A stretch of DNA of 64,000 bases from Oceanospirillum linum (GTDB taxonomy: Bacteria > Pseudomonadota > Gammaproteobacteria > Pseudomonadales > Halomonadaceae), in NCBI RefSeq assembly GCF_900182785.1, contig NZ_FXTS01000008.1:79172-143171 (forward strand), in the 5' to 3' direction. The translations under genes were made by a program, and so were the position numbers. Positions 1 to 7,278 of the stretch are shown one piece after another. The notes under the pieces were generated by a model. That model was not told the DNA's origin. It searched no databases and saw only the letters and a list, made by a program, of their open reading frames with translations. Position 1 is the first letter of the stretch, and each line of letters starts with the position of its first letter.

Positions 1-1
1 C

Positions 2-856
2 CAGGCTGTAGATCAGGCGCTCGAAGGCCGGGAATATCGCTCAGGGCATATTCGCGAACGCATGTTTAATAACATTCATGACGGCACGATTCTGATTGAT
101 ACTCAAGGTGAAAAAGTCGGCCAGGTTAATGGTCTGACGGTGCTGCGAGTTGGTGAAAGTGAGTTTGGCCAGCCAAGTCGTATCACAGGAACGGTGCGTT
201 ATGGTAATGGTGATGTACTGGATATTGAGCGCAGTGTTCATCTGGGTGGTGCACTACACTCGAAAGGCGTGATGATCCTGAGTGCTTTCCTGAATGCTCA
301 GTTTGGGGTTGATGAGCCGTTACCCTTGTCCGCCAGCCTCGGCTTTGAGCAATCCTACAATGGAGTTGATGGCGATAGTGCTTCTCTGGGGGGGCTGGTC
401 TGTCTGTTGTCGGCGATGTCCGGCGTTCCGGTGAGGCAGTCACTGGCAATCACAGGGTCGATCAATCAATTCGGTGAAGTACAACCGATTGGTGGCGTGA
501 ATGAAAAAGTTGAAGGTTTCTTTGCAACCTGTAAAGAGCGGGGGCTGACAGGAGACCAGGGCGTTATTATTCCCGTACAGAATGTTGATAACCTGATGCT
601 CAGTGATGAGGTGATTGACGCTTGTGCCAATGATCAGTTTGCCATTTATGCGGTCGAACATGTTGAGCAGGCGATTAAGCTGATGACCGGGGTTGCGTCG
701 GGTACCGCTAATGAAAAAGGGCATTTTGCTAAAAATACGCTGTATGGGAAAATACAGCATCGCCTGAAAGAGCTTTGTGGCAAACCCCATGGCAAGCAGG
801 GCAAAAGTAAGCGCAAAAGAATGGCGAAGAAAGCCAGCTCAAAGCAGGCTGGCTGA
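2..856 (+). CDS. Lon-family ATP-dependent protease, C-terminal part (cut by window edge)
   Basis: The frame is open from base 2, so the gene begins upstream and only its last ~284 codons are seen. They form the Lon proteolytic domain (family S16), a serine-lysine protease fused in full-length proteins to an AAA+ unfoldase. The catalytic serine lies in GDSASLGG (codon 377-379). The catalytic lysine lies in the motif NEKVEG (codon 506-508), preceded by the family's GxxxxIGGV signature. The tail ends in a Lys/Arg-rich stretch. The sequence resembles the shorter LonB/YcbZ-like relatives rather than housekeeping Lon, but the ATPase part is not visible, so the subfamily is uncertain. Confidence 0.85.
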   Translation, partial: QAVDQALEGREYRSGHIRERMFNNIHDGTILIDTQGEKVGQVNGLTVLRVGESEFGQPSRITGTVRYGNGDVLDIERSVHLGGALHSKGVMILSAFLNAQFGVDEPLPLSASLGFEQSYNGVDGDSASLGGLVCLLSAMSGVPVRQSLAITGSINQFGEVQPIGGVNEKVEGFFATCKERGLTGDQGVIIPVQNVDNLMLSDEVIDACANDQFAIYAVEHVEQAIKLMTGVASGTANEKGHFAKNTLYGKIQHRLKELCGKPHGKQGKSKRKRMAKKASSKQAG

Positions 857-899
857 TAACGTTGAAATAAACTGATGTAATGACCGGATCTGAGCAGAG

Positions 900-1358
900 A
901 TGACAAATCAGATGGCCATACTGCTGGCCGTGATCGCAGTAGCTATTATTATTGCTCTTGCAGGGTATGCATTTAACTTACGTAAGCAAGTTCGTCAGCG
1001 TGAGAAAGAGCGTTTGGCAGCATTGCAGGATGTGGAGCGTCTGGCTCGGGAAAAGACCATGGAAAGTATCCATGTGATCTCCCATGCTTTGCTGGAAGGG
1101 CAGGTTGATGTTATGGAGGCCTGTCTGCGGATACGTACTCTGATCGACATCATTGAGTCTGACTGGCAGGAAACAGAGGCGCTGAAGGTGTTTGCTGAGA
1201 TAACCCAGCGGGGTGCTCACTTTGCAACTCATCAGGCGCGAAAAGAACTGCCTAAGCAGGAGCGTATGAAACAGGATCTGGAGCGTATCTCACTGGAAGG
1301 TGAGTATCATGATGCGGCTCTTAATGGGGCGCGCTGGCTGTTACAGCAAAAGCCATAA
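900..1358 (+). CDS. DUF2489-like membrane-anchored protein
   Basis: This 152-residue protein has one N-terminal membrane helix (about residues 6-26) followed by a charged, helical soluble part rich in Lys, Arg and Glu. Its general look matches the DUF2489 family of gammaproteobacterial single-span proteins, whose function is not known. The start follows the Lon-like gene by 43 bases, and the next gene begins 48 bases downstream on the same strand, so the three may be co-transcribed. A helix-rich cytoplasmic domain with the conserved tail motif GARWLL is all the sequence shows. No enzymatic residues are recognisable. Confidence 0.7.
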   Translation: MTNQMAILLAVIAVAIIIALAGYAFNLRKQVRQREKERLAALQDVERLAREKTMESIHVISHALLEGQVDVMEACLRIRTLIDIIESDWQETEALKVFAEITQRGAHFATHQARKELPKQERMKQDLERISLEGEYHDAALNGARWLLQQKP

Positions 1359-1406
1359 ATTGGACATGCGCCTGACAGAATAAAACAGTGGTCGCGGATA
1401 AACACT

Positions 1407-1871
1407 ATGATCAATATTAACGACAAACTTAAATCCCTGCGTACCGGGGATGGCACTCGCCGTGCACGTACCAAAGAAGCCAGTAGTATCGGCAAAACCC
1501 GTACTTTTACCGATCATTTGGTGCAGCAGGTTGAGGAGATCAGTGCGCCCACATTAAATGATGAGCTGACCCGAATCCGGGAAGCTCTGGAGGATGCATC
1601 GGAGAATCTGGAGCGTAATCCAACCATAGGTAATCTTGAAATCTACCGGGTGTTACTGAGTAATCTGATAGGCAAGGCAACGAAAGGTGCATACGAGGTA
1701 GAAGGTGTTGGCCCGGGTTGGAGTCTGACGGATAAGCATCATGTGATCCGTAAAATTGATGAGGAAGCCGAGGCCTTGCTGCTACTGGTGCTGAACGAGC
1801 AGAAAGATACCTTAAAAATCGCCGCTAAACTGACACATCTGAAAGGGCTTGTGGTGGATCTGTTGTCTTAA
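1407..1871 (+). CDS. YaaR/DUF327-like small protein
   Basis: This 154-residue soluble, mostly helical protein has no signal peptide or membrane segment. The N-terminus is basic. The middle contains a long helix pair with the pattern EALEDASENLERNPT, then ILLSNLIGKATKGAYEVE-like residues and a C-terminal IDEEAEALL segment, which resembles the YaaR (DUF327) family. Members are small cytoplasmic proteins of unknown role. It is the last gene of a probable three-gene run that starts with the Lon-like protease. No terminator on its own strand is evident after it; the strong hairpin at 1933 has its T-tract on the minus strand. Confidence 0.6.
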   Translation: MININDKLKSLRTGDGTRRARTKEASSIGKTRTFTDHLVQQVEEISAPTLNDELTRIREALEDASENLERNPTIGNLEIYRVLLSNLIGKATKGAYEVEGVGPGWSLTDKHHVIRKIDEEAEALLLLVLNEQKDTLKIAAKLTHLKGLVVDLLS

Positions 1872-1924
1872 CGGCAGACCTCCATTCGGCTTGCGCATAT
1901 TGCCCACATTAGTATTTTGCAGAC

Positions 1925-1956
1925 AAAAAAAAGCCCCCACCAAATTTGGTGGGGGC
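1925..1956 (-). terminator. Intrinsic terminator reading on the minus strand
   Basis: A 24-base perfect palindrome, GCCCCCACCAAATTTGGTGG plus GGGC (1933-1956), is followed on the minus strand by eight T residues (1925-1932). The opposite side has no T-run, so it terminates leftward transcription. No minus-strand gene lies just upstream of it, which points to the non-coding transcript described at 1925-2150. Confidence 0.9.
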
Positions 1957-2150
1957 GGAAGTATATATGCAAGAGCTAACAGAGGGTCTCTCAAAAGAGA
2001 TCTTTCCTTCGAAGACTACCCTAGTCTCCAACCAGAAAGTGTTCAGAGTAAAGCGATCATTTTCCTGAGAAGATGATCCAACACTGGACAAACCCGTTTG
2101 CAAATTTATTACGCGCCTTCAAACACTGGAAAATGCTGCGCGACCCTATG
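1925..2150 (-). ncRNA. Candidate structured small RNA
   Basis: The segment is bounded on the minus strand by a good sigma70-like promoter (-35 TTGACC, 17-base spacer, -10 TAGTAT) and the strong terminator at 1925-1956, predicting an RNA of about 220 nt. Read on the minus strand it folds locally. An outer stem AGTGTT/AACACT encloses a GATCAT/ATGATC hairpin. It is followed by GGAGACTA-GGG-TAGTCTTC and TCTC-TTTT-GAGA hairpins, then the terminator. Four GGA motifs are present, two of them AGGA, which recalls CsrA/RsmA-binding RNAs, but that is too few to claim that family. It does not match tmRNA, 6S, SRP or RNase P RNA by eye. A 64-codon minus-strand frame crossing it runs through the terminator and is not believed. 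Confidence 0.55.
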
Positions 2151-2156
2151 GGCGTA

Positions 2157-2185
2157 ATACTAAAGACGAAGGTCTGGCGGGTCAA
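2157..2185 (-). promoter_or_regulatory. Sigma70-like promoter of the candidate small RNA
   Basis: Read on the minus strand: -35 TTGACC (2180-2185), spacer of exactly 17 bases, -10 TAGTAT (2157-2162). The expected start is near 2149-2151. It points away from the small plus-strand frame at 2278 and towards the terminator at 1925. Confidence 0.6.
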
Positions 2186-2277
2186 TCTGGCTTAGTGGGT
2201 TTTAATGTAAAAAAAGGTTTACGCATTGCATTTGTTCTATAGGGTTATTTAATTACAGAATAATCGTTTGTAGAAAC

Positions 2278-2475
2278 GTGATATTTTTAGCTCAGCTTGA
2301 GCTGAATGAGACCTCTTTCTGTGTTTGGCGTGATGAAAAAGGATATAGTCCGCAGAATGTTCAGATTATTTTATCGCGTCAGAAAATCTGGCTGGATGAC
2401 AATGTCGTATCATCGGTGGACATGCCTGTAACGGACTTCATGCAACACCGGCGAACATACGGTCACCCTTATTGA
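2278..2475 (+). CDS. Small hypothetical ORF, possibly frameshifted
   Basis: I do not recognise this 65-codon frame (GTG start at 2278; the frame is open upstream to 2206). It reads like real protein up to VSSVDMPVTDF and then ends in a low-quality tail. A plausible continuation, GEHTVTLIDSEQYSLSETGV, lies in the next frame from about 2438 and stops at 2545. This suggests one small gene of about 105 codons broken by a single-base shift near 2435-2445, or a chance open frame. No ribosome-binding site is obvious. It sits alone in a 735-base stretch between better genes, divergent from the candidate small RNA. Confidence 0.25.
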   Translation: MIFLAQLELNETSFCVWRDEKGYSPQNVQIILSRQKIWLDDNVVSSVDMPVTDFMQHRRTYGHPY

Positions 2476-2606
2476 TTCTGAACAGTATTCTCTGTCGGAA
2501 ACTGGCGTTATGATTCGGTTAGCATCAGCATCGGATGTTCAATGAATGCTAATGAATAAAAATGACAAATAAAATATAAGCGACCACAACGCAAAGGCTT
2601 TTATCA

Positions 2607-3179
2607 ATGACTAAACAGGTTGAATTTTTTTACGATATTGTCAGTCCGTATAGCTATCTGGCGGCTGTTCAGCTGGAAGAGCTGGAGCGGGAAGCCGGTT
2701 GTGAGGTGATCTGGCAGCCACTGTTTCTGCCGGGCCTGTTCAAGCTGACGGGTAACCAACCGCCACAGGTGATGGCGGAGAAGAAAACCTATCTGTTCGA
2801 TCAGGATCTGCCTCGCATGGCGCGCTATCTTCAGGTGCCTTACAACATGCCTGCCAGCTTTCCCTGTAACACTGTTTATGTGATGCGTGCTTTGATGAGT
2901 TTGCCCAATAAGCTTCGTGCTGAGAAGAGCCTGGCACTGTACGAGCTGTTTTGGGGCGAGGGGCAGGATATTATCAATGATGACACTATACTCTCTTTAT
3001 TAGGGCAGGATGCGCTGGATTACGCAAAAAGCGAAGAGGGAAAGGCTGCGCTGATGGATAATACTCAGCGAGCAGCGGATAAGGGCGCTTTTGGTGCTCC
3101 GACCCTGTTTGTGAATGATGAGACCTTCTTTGGTTGTGATCGTATTCTTCAGCTGAAGTACCATCTGCAGATCTCCTGA
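2607..3179 (+). CDS. 2-hydroxychromene-2-carboxylate isomerase family (DsbA-like fold)
   Basis: This 190-residue cytoplasmic protein belongs to the thioredoxin-fold HCCA isomerase/kappa-class GST-like family. The N-terminus FFYDIVSPYSYLA carries the family SPYSYL motif with the catalytic serine that replaces the redox cysteine pair. The cis-proline region is GAFGAPTLFV near residue 165. Family members isomerise 2-hydroxychromene-2-carboxylate in naphthalene breakdown, using glutathione. Many chromosomal copies, probably including this one, have no degradation genes nearby and an unknown substrate. It stands alone between the gene-poor region and riboflavin synthase. Confidence 0.8.
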   Translation: MTKQVEFFYDIVSPYSYLAAVQLEELEREAGCEVIWQPLFLPGLFKLTGNQPPQVMAEKKTYLFDQDLPRMARYLQVPYNMPASFPCNTVYVMRALMSLPNKLRAEKSLALYELFWGEGQDIINDDTILSLLGQDALDYAKSEEGKAALMDNTQRAADKGAFGAPTLFVNDETFFGCDRILQLKYHLQIS

Positions 3180-3262
3180 GCAGTAGTCTTATGGCAGTCA
3201 CTGGGGATGCCAAAATATAGATACTTATATCTTCCATTTACTAATAGCCACTAGGAAGCGTT

Positions 3263-3874
3263 ATGTTCACCGGTATTGTCCAAGGCGTAGCAACACTGAT
3301 TAAACTGATTGAGAAAGATGATTTCCGTACTCATATTGTGACAATGCCCGGTCGCCTGACCGAGGGGTTATCAATAGGGGCCAGCGTTGCGCACAATGGT
3401 TGCTGTCTAACGGTAACAGAGATCAAAGGTAACAGGGTTAGCTTTGATCTGATGCAGGAAACGTTACGTCTGACAAACCTTGGTGAACTCCAGGTCGGTG
3501 ATTCAGTCAATATAGAGCGTGCTGCCCGCTTTGGTGATGAGATCGGTGGACATGCAATGTCAGGACATATCATGTGTACGACAGATGTTGTGAATATTAT
3601 GGAGTCCGATAATAACTACCGTATCTGGTTTTCGTTGCCGAAAGGGTATGAAAAGTATGTTTTTGAGAAAGGCTACCTGGGTATTGATGGCATTAGTCTG
3701 ACAGTCGGTGAAATTGAGAATGGTTGTTTTTGTGTCAACCTGATACCGGAAACGTTGGAGAGAACCACAATTGGGCAGCGAAGTATTGGCAGTCGTATCA
3801 ATATCGAGATCGACCCCCAGACTCAGGCAATTGTGGATACGGTAGAACGGGTTATGGCTCAGCAAAAATTTTAG
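3263..3874 (+). CDS. ribC: Riboflavin synthase, alpha chain
   Basis: Riboflavin synthase joins two molecules of 6,7-dimethyl-8-ribityllumazine to give riboflavin and a pyrimidinedione. This 203-residue protein shows the family's exact N-terminus MFTGIVQG and two tandem lumazine-binding repeats (about 1-95 and 96-190). Each carries a GxSLTV- or GCCLTV-type signature (HNGCCLTVTEI, IDGISLTVGEI). Length matches the E. coli enzyme. It is a single gene, not linked to ribB or lumazine synthase, although ribB lies 2.4 kb away on the other strand. The symbol follows E. coli usage; other genomes call it ribE. Confidence 0.95.
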   Translation: MFTGIVQGVATLIKLIEKDDFRTHIVTMPGRLTEGLSIGASVAHNGCCLTVTEIKGNRVSFDLMQETLRLTNLGELQVGDSVNIERAARFGDEIGGHAMSGHIMCTTDVVNIMESDNNYRIWFSLPKGYEKYVFEKGYLGIDGISLTVGEIENGCFCVNLIPETLERTTIGQRSIGSRINIEIDPQTQAIVDTVERVMAQQKF

Positions 3875-4116
3875 CGGCACTCTTATTGTGCGGGGTAATA
3901 TGTCGTCGTAGTTTTCTGCTACGTTACGGTGCTTAAAAAACAGAGACTAATTTTTTTAAGAAAATAGCTGGAGTTTCTGCTCCATTTACTCGATTTTTAC
4001 CCTACTTTTGGCTAAGATTGCCGCAAATGCAGCTTTGACTGTATCGCTATCTGTTGAAACCTGGAAACTATGTTTTCCGGGTTTTATTGTTTTTGGACTG
4101 GTTCAGGGCAAAACCC

Positions 4117-5406
4117 ATGCTGGAAAAATTGTTTAAGCTTAGTGAACACAATACCAACGTAAAAACGGAAGTTGTTGCAGGTATCACCACCTACCTGACA
4201 ATGGCTTACATCATCTTTGTTAACCCATCGATTCTGAAGCTGGCAGGTATGGATTACGGCGCTGTATTCGTCGCAACCTGCCTTGCAGCAGCTATCGGTA
4301 CTCTGATTATGGGGCTGTGGGCTAACTATCCGATTGCATTGGCTCCCGGTATGGGGCTAAACGCCTTTTTCACCTTTACCGTGGTGATGGAGATGGGCTA
4401 CAGCTGGGAATCTGCTCTTGGAGCTGTATTCTTTTCCGGTTTGATCTTCACCGTTCTCAGCTTGTTTAAGATACGGGAGTGGATCATTAACAGTATCCCT
4501 CTGTCCCTGAGACTGGGTATCGCAGCGGGTATTGGCCTTTTCCTGGCTCTGATTGCATTAAAGAGTGCCGGTATTGTTGTGGATAGTCCTGCAACACTGG
4601 TGACTATGGGTGATCTGTCTGACCCAAGTGTTATTCTGGCCATCGTCGGCTTCTTTATTATTGTGTCGCTGTCTTACCGCCGGGTTCTGGGTTCCGTTAT
4701 GATCGGTATTCTGGTGGTCACAGTACTATCGATTGTAATGGGGCTTAATGAGCTGAATGGCGTCGTCTCTATGCCGCCAAGCCTTGCACCTACTTTTATG
4801 GCGATGGATCTTGCCGGTGCCCTTGAAGTGGGCATGCTGAGCATTATCTTTGCATTCCTGTTTGTGGATCTGTTTGATACCTCAGGCACTCTGGTAGCGG
4901 TTGCTCAGCAGGGCGGTCTGCTGGACAAAGATAAGCGCCTGCCACGTTTGGGCCGTGCTCTGATGTCTGACAGTACTGCGACGATGGCTGGTGCTGCTCT
5001 GGGTACGTCAACTACGACCAGCTATATCGAAAGTACTGCCGGTATTTCTGCCGGTGGCCGCACGGGTTTAACAGCGGTTGTTGTTGCAGGGCTGTTTTTA
5101 CTGTCACTGTTTTTTGCACCGTTAGCGGGCTCTGTTCCGGCCTATGCAACAGCAGGCGCGCTGTTTTACGTAGCGGTATTGATGACCGCCGGGCTGGCAG
5201 AGGTGGACTGGAAAGATCTGACCGAAGCTGCACCTGTGTTTGTAGCGGCAATTGCGATGCCATTGACGTTCTCGATTGCTAACGGTATCGCCTTCGGCTT
5301 TATCACTTATGCCGGTATTAAACTGCTGTCCGGCCGTCGTGAAGATGTATCCCTGAGCGTTCTGATCCTGGCCGCTCTGTTCGTACTGAAGTTTGTTTTC
5401 CTTTAA
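4117..5406 (+). CDS. AzgA-type NCS2 purine permease (adenine/guanine/hypoxanthine)
   Basis: This 429-residue inner-membrane protein has about 12 hydrophobic segments. Signatures are typical of the AzgA branch of the NCS2 nucleobase/cation symporters: AGITTYLTMAYIIFVNP near the N-terminus, the APGMGLNAFF loop near residue 75, and GTSTTTSYIESTAGI near residue 300. I chose the ATG at 4117 (MLEKLFKL) over an open extension to 4054, because family members start here and CAGGG lies 9 bases upstream. Placement directly before apt suggests adenine import feeding salvage, in the manner of E. coli PurP. Exact purine preference cannot be read from sequence. Confidence 0.9.
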   Translation: MLEKLFKLSEHNTNVKTEVVAGITTYLTMAYIIFVNPSILKLAGMDYGAVFVATCLAAAIGTLIMGLWANYPIALAPGMGLNAFFTFTVVMEMGYSWESALGAVFFSGLIFTVLSLFKIREWIINSIPLSLRLGIAAGIGLFLALIALKSAGIVVDSPATLVTMGDLSDPSVILAIVGFFIIVSLSYRRVLGSVMIGILVVTVLSIVMGLNELNGVVSMPPSLAPTFMAMDLAGALEVGMLSIIFAFLFVDLFDTSGTLVAVAQQGGLLDKDKRLPRLGRALMSDSTATMAGAALGTSTTTSYIESTAGISAGGRTGLTAVVVAGLFLLSLFFAPLAGSVPAYATAGALFYVAVLMTAGLAEVDWKDLTEAAPVFVAAIAMPLTFSIANGIAFGFITYAGIKLLSGRREDVSLSVLILAALFVLKFVFL

Positions 5407-5442
5407 TTAATCTTCATACGCTACTGCTTTTGCAGTAAACAC

Positions 5443-5466
5443 AATGCCGACCCATGGGTCGGCATT
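5443..5466 (+). terminator. Hairpin terminator after the purine permease
   Basis: A 24-base perfect palindrome with arms AATGCCGACCCA and TGGGTCGGCATT is followed by TTGTTTG. The short T-run makes it moderately strong. Confidence 0.7.
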
Positions 5467-5569
5467 TGTTTGCCTGGCTTTTGGCCTATGGTTTTTTTCG
5501 TGCTGTAAATAATACAACAGCGTTAATAATGCTGCAGGCAGCATCCGTTTCACCATTTAAGGTTTTACC

Positions 5570-6133
5570 ATGACAGATCGTACCGATAACAGCATGAACA
5601 ATATTGACTATTTGAGATCCGTAATCCGTACGGTACCGGATTGGCCGGAAGAAGGCGTTATGTTCCGGGACATCACACCTCTTTTTCAGAACAAAAAGGC
5701 TTTTCGCAAGCTAATTGATACTTTTGTTCATCGCTATTATGACCATGAGATTGATGCCGTAGCGGGTGTTGATGCCCGTGGTTTTATTCTGGGTTCTCCC
5801 ATTGCTTATGAGCTGAATACCGGTTTTATTCCTGTGCGTAAAAAGGGTAAATTGCCTTTTGAAACGGTTCAGGAAAGCTATGAACTGGAATATGGCTCCG
5901 CCACCGTTGAGTTGCATACCGACTCTTTTAAACCCGGTGACAAGGTGTTGCTGATCGATGATCTGATCGCCACAGGAGGTACTATGATTGCCGCTGCGAA
6001 CCTGATCAAGCGTCTGGGTGCTGAGGTGGTTGAAGCTGCAGCCATTATTGATCTGCCGGATCTGGGCGGTTCTGCAAAGCTGAGAGAGCAGGGTATTGAT
6101 GTTTATTCAATCTGCGAGTTTGAAGGGGATTAG
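5570..6133 (+). CDS. apt: Adenine phosphoribosyltransferase
   Basis: Apt makes AMP from adenine and PRPP in purine salvage. The 187-residue protein shows the class I PRTase signature VLLIDDLIATGGTM near residue 125, with the acidic pair binding the ribose of PRPP. The N-terminal hood FRDITPLFQNKKAF and GVDARGFILGSPIA are both diagnostic of Apt. Length matches the family. The annotated start gives a slightly long N-terminus; a second in-frame ATG lies five codons before NIDYLRS. The upstream purine permease and this gene together form an uptake-and-salvage pair, although a terminator separates them. Confidence 0.95.
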   Translation: MTDRTDNSMNNIDYLRSVIRTVPDWPEEGVMFRDITPLFQNKKAFRKLIDTFVHRYYDHEIDAVAGVDARGFILGSPIAYELNTGFIPVRKKGKLPFETVQESYELEYGSATVELHTDSFKPGDKVLLIDDLIATGGTMIAAANLIKRLGAEVVEAAAIIDLPDLGGSAKLREQGIDVYSICEFEGD

Positions 6134-6198
6134 CGGCGTATATGGGCTGACTTTATTAAGGCGGCCTGTGTTTTACAGCTAATGCTTTAGTCACGTGG

Positions 6199-6221
6199 AA
6201 AACGGGCGTCATGCCCGTTTT
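6199..6221. terminator. Bidirectional terminator between apt and ribB
   Basis: AAAACGGGC-GTCAT-GCCCGTTTT forms a nine-pair stem with A/T runs on both sides. It lies between two convergent genes, so it can serve both. Confidence 0.85.
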
Positions 6222-6232
6222 ATAATGAGCGC

Positions 6233-6901
6233 TTAGGCGACCTGTTTGGCTTTTTGCCGGTAAGCCACAATATCTTCAATTGTTAATACCGGCATCTGAT
6301 GCTTGTGGCCAAACCGGATAACTTCCGGTAACCGTGCCATGGTGCCATCCTCATTGGTGAGTTCGCAAAGTACGCCAAAGGGTTTCAGCCCGGCCAGCTG
6401 CGCCATATCGACACTGGCTTCCGTATGCCCCCGCCGTCCGAGAACGCCCTTAGTGTTGGCTTTTAGCGGGAAGACATGTCCAGGTTTTTTCAGGTCGGAA
6501 GGTTGGGCGTTATCCGCAATGGCTGCCTGAATTGTGGTGACTCTGTCTGCGGCAGATACACCTGTGCTGACGCCGGTAGCCGCTTCAATACTGACCGTAA
6601 AGTTGGTGTGATTGGTACTGGTATTATCCTGAACCATCATCGGTAGTTCTAACTGTTTAATACGTTCTTCCGGTAAGCAGAGACAGATAATGCCGGAACA
6701 CTCTCGGATCATCAGTGCCATCTGTTCATGGGTCATGGTTTCCGCAGCGAAGATCAGATCACCTTCATTTTCACGATGTTCATCATCCAATACCAGAATA
6801 CCTTGTCCTTTTTGTAACGCTGCAATAGCTCGTTCTACGCGCTGAACAGGTGTGCCGAAAAAGGAAAGATTATGATTTTTTGATGGGTTTTGCTGATTCA
6901 T
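6233..6901 (-). CDS. ribB: 3,4-dihydroxy-2-butanone 4-phosphate synthase
   Basis: RibB converts ribulose 5-phosphate to formate and the four-carbon unit used to build the riboflavin ring. This 222-residue single-domain enzyme (no fused GTP cyclohydrolase II) shows the metal- and substrate-binding DDEHRENEGDLIFAAE near residue 40, the GVLGRRGHTEASVD motif near residue 160, and CELTNEDGTMARLP. The length matches the E. coli RibB class. AAGAG lies eight bases before the ATG. The mRNA leader of about 300 nt contains an FMN riboswitch, so expression should fall when FMN is abundant. Confidence 0.96.
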   Translation of the reverse strand: MNQQNPSKNHNLSFFGTPVQRVERAIAALQKGQGILVLDDEHRENEGDLIFAAETMTHEQMALMIRECSGIICLCLPEERIKQLELPMMVQDNTSTNHTNFTVSIEAATGVSTGVSAADRVTTIQAAIADNAQPSDLKKPGHVFPLKANTKGVLGRRGHTEASVDMAQLAGLKPFGVLCELTNEDGTMARLPEVIRFGHKHQMPVLTIEDIVAYRQKAKQVA

Positions 6902-7018
6902 GGTAATGCTCTTTTGAGTGAATAATAACCAGAATCAGGGCGGCAAGAGGCATATCTGCTTAACGTGAGGCGTTCGTATCTTCATAGGATACGGCTACCT
7001 TTTGGCAGGTATAGCAAA

Positions 7019-7045
7019 ACAGGTAGCCATAAAAAGGCCACCTGT
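7019..7045 (-). terminator. Riboswitch-controlled terminator of ribB (expression platform)
   Basis: On the minus strand ACAGGTGGCC, a TTTTTAT loop and GGCTACCTGT form a ten-pair stem (one G-U) followed by TTTGC. A competing stem uses the same GGCTACCT arm (7021-7028) with AGGTAGCC further downstream (6993-7000). The two hairpins exclude each other, as expected for terminator and antiterminator. A third small hairpin GTATC/GATAC lies at 6976-6992. Confidence 0.6.
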
Positions 7046-7048
7046 AAT

Positions 7049-7198
7049 TCTCTTTTATCCGGACTATAACCGTCGGCTCTGGAGTTACACCAGATCTGCT
7101 TGACCCTGCTGCTGACAAGTCAGCTGCAGGCGCTCGTGGGCTTTCTGTAGGAAACAGATTTACCACCGGTGGGGAGTTTCACCCCGCCCTGAGAATAC
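7049..7198 (-). promoter_or_regulatory. FMN riboswitch (RFN element)
   Basis: Read on the minus strand, the conserved RFN blocks appear in order: CAGGGCGGGGTGAAACTCCC then CACCGGTGGTAAATC, a GAGCGCCTGCAG side arm, CAGCAGATCTGGTGTAACTC, AGAGCCGACGGTTATAGTC and CGGATAAAAGAG. This is the aptamer that binds FMN in riboflavin gene leaders. It precedes ribB, which is the most common location in gammaproteobacteria. A 68-codon minus-strand frame here is only a shadow of the aptamer. Confidence 0.97.
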
Positions 7199-7278
7199 CG
7201 TGTTATATTAATCAAACAGCCATGTTCACCCAAGTGAATAAATTGATCCGAAAAAGAGATTTATTCTATTTCCTGCAA

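Noticed and set aside
1909..2103. A 64-codon minus-strand frame in the small-RNA region
   Set aside because: It runs through the terminator palindrome and T-tract, has no ribosome-binding site and reads as low-complexity; the RNA interpretation fits better.
1925..2150. CsrB/RsmZ-type identity for the candidate small RNA
   Set aside because: Only four GGA motifs are present and at least one is partly in a stem; known members usually carry more, in loops.
3875..4116. Purine or other riboswitch before the purine permease
   Set aside because: Only a small GGAG-TTTCT-GCTCC hairpin is present; the conserved purine-aptamer sequences are absent.
6960..7166. A 68-codon minus-strand frame before ribB
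   Set aside because: It lies entirely over the FMN riboswitch and its expression platform.
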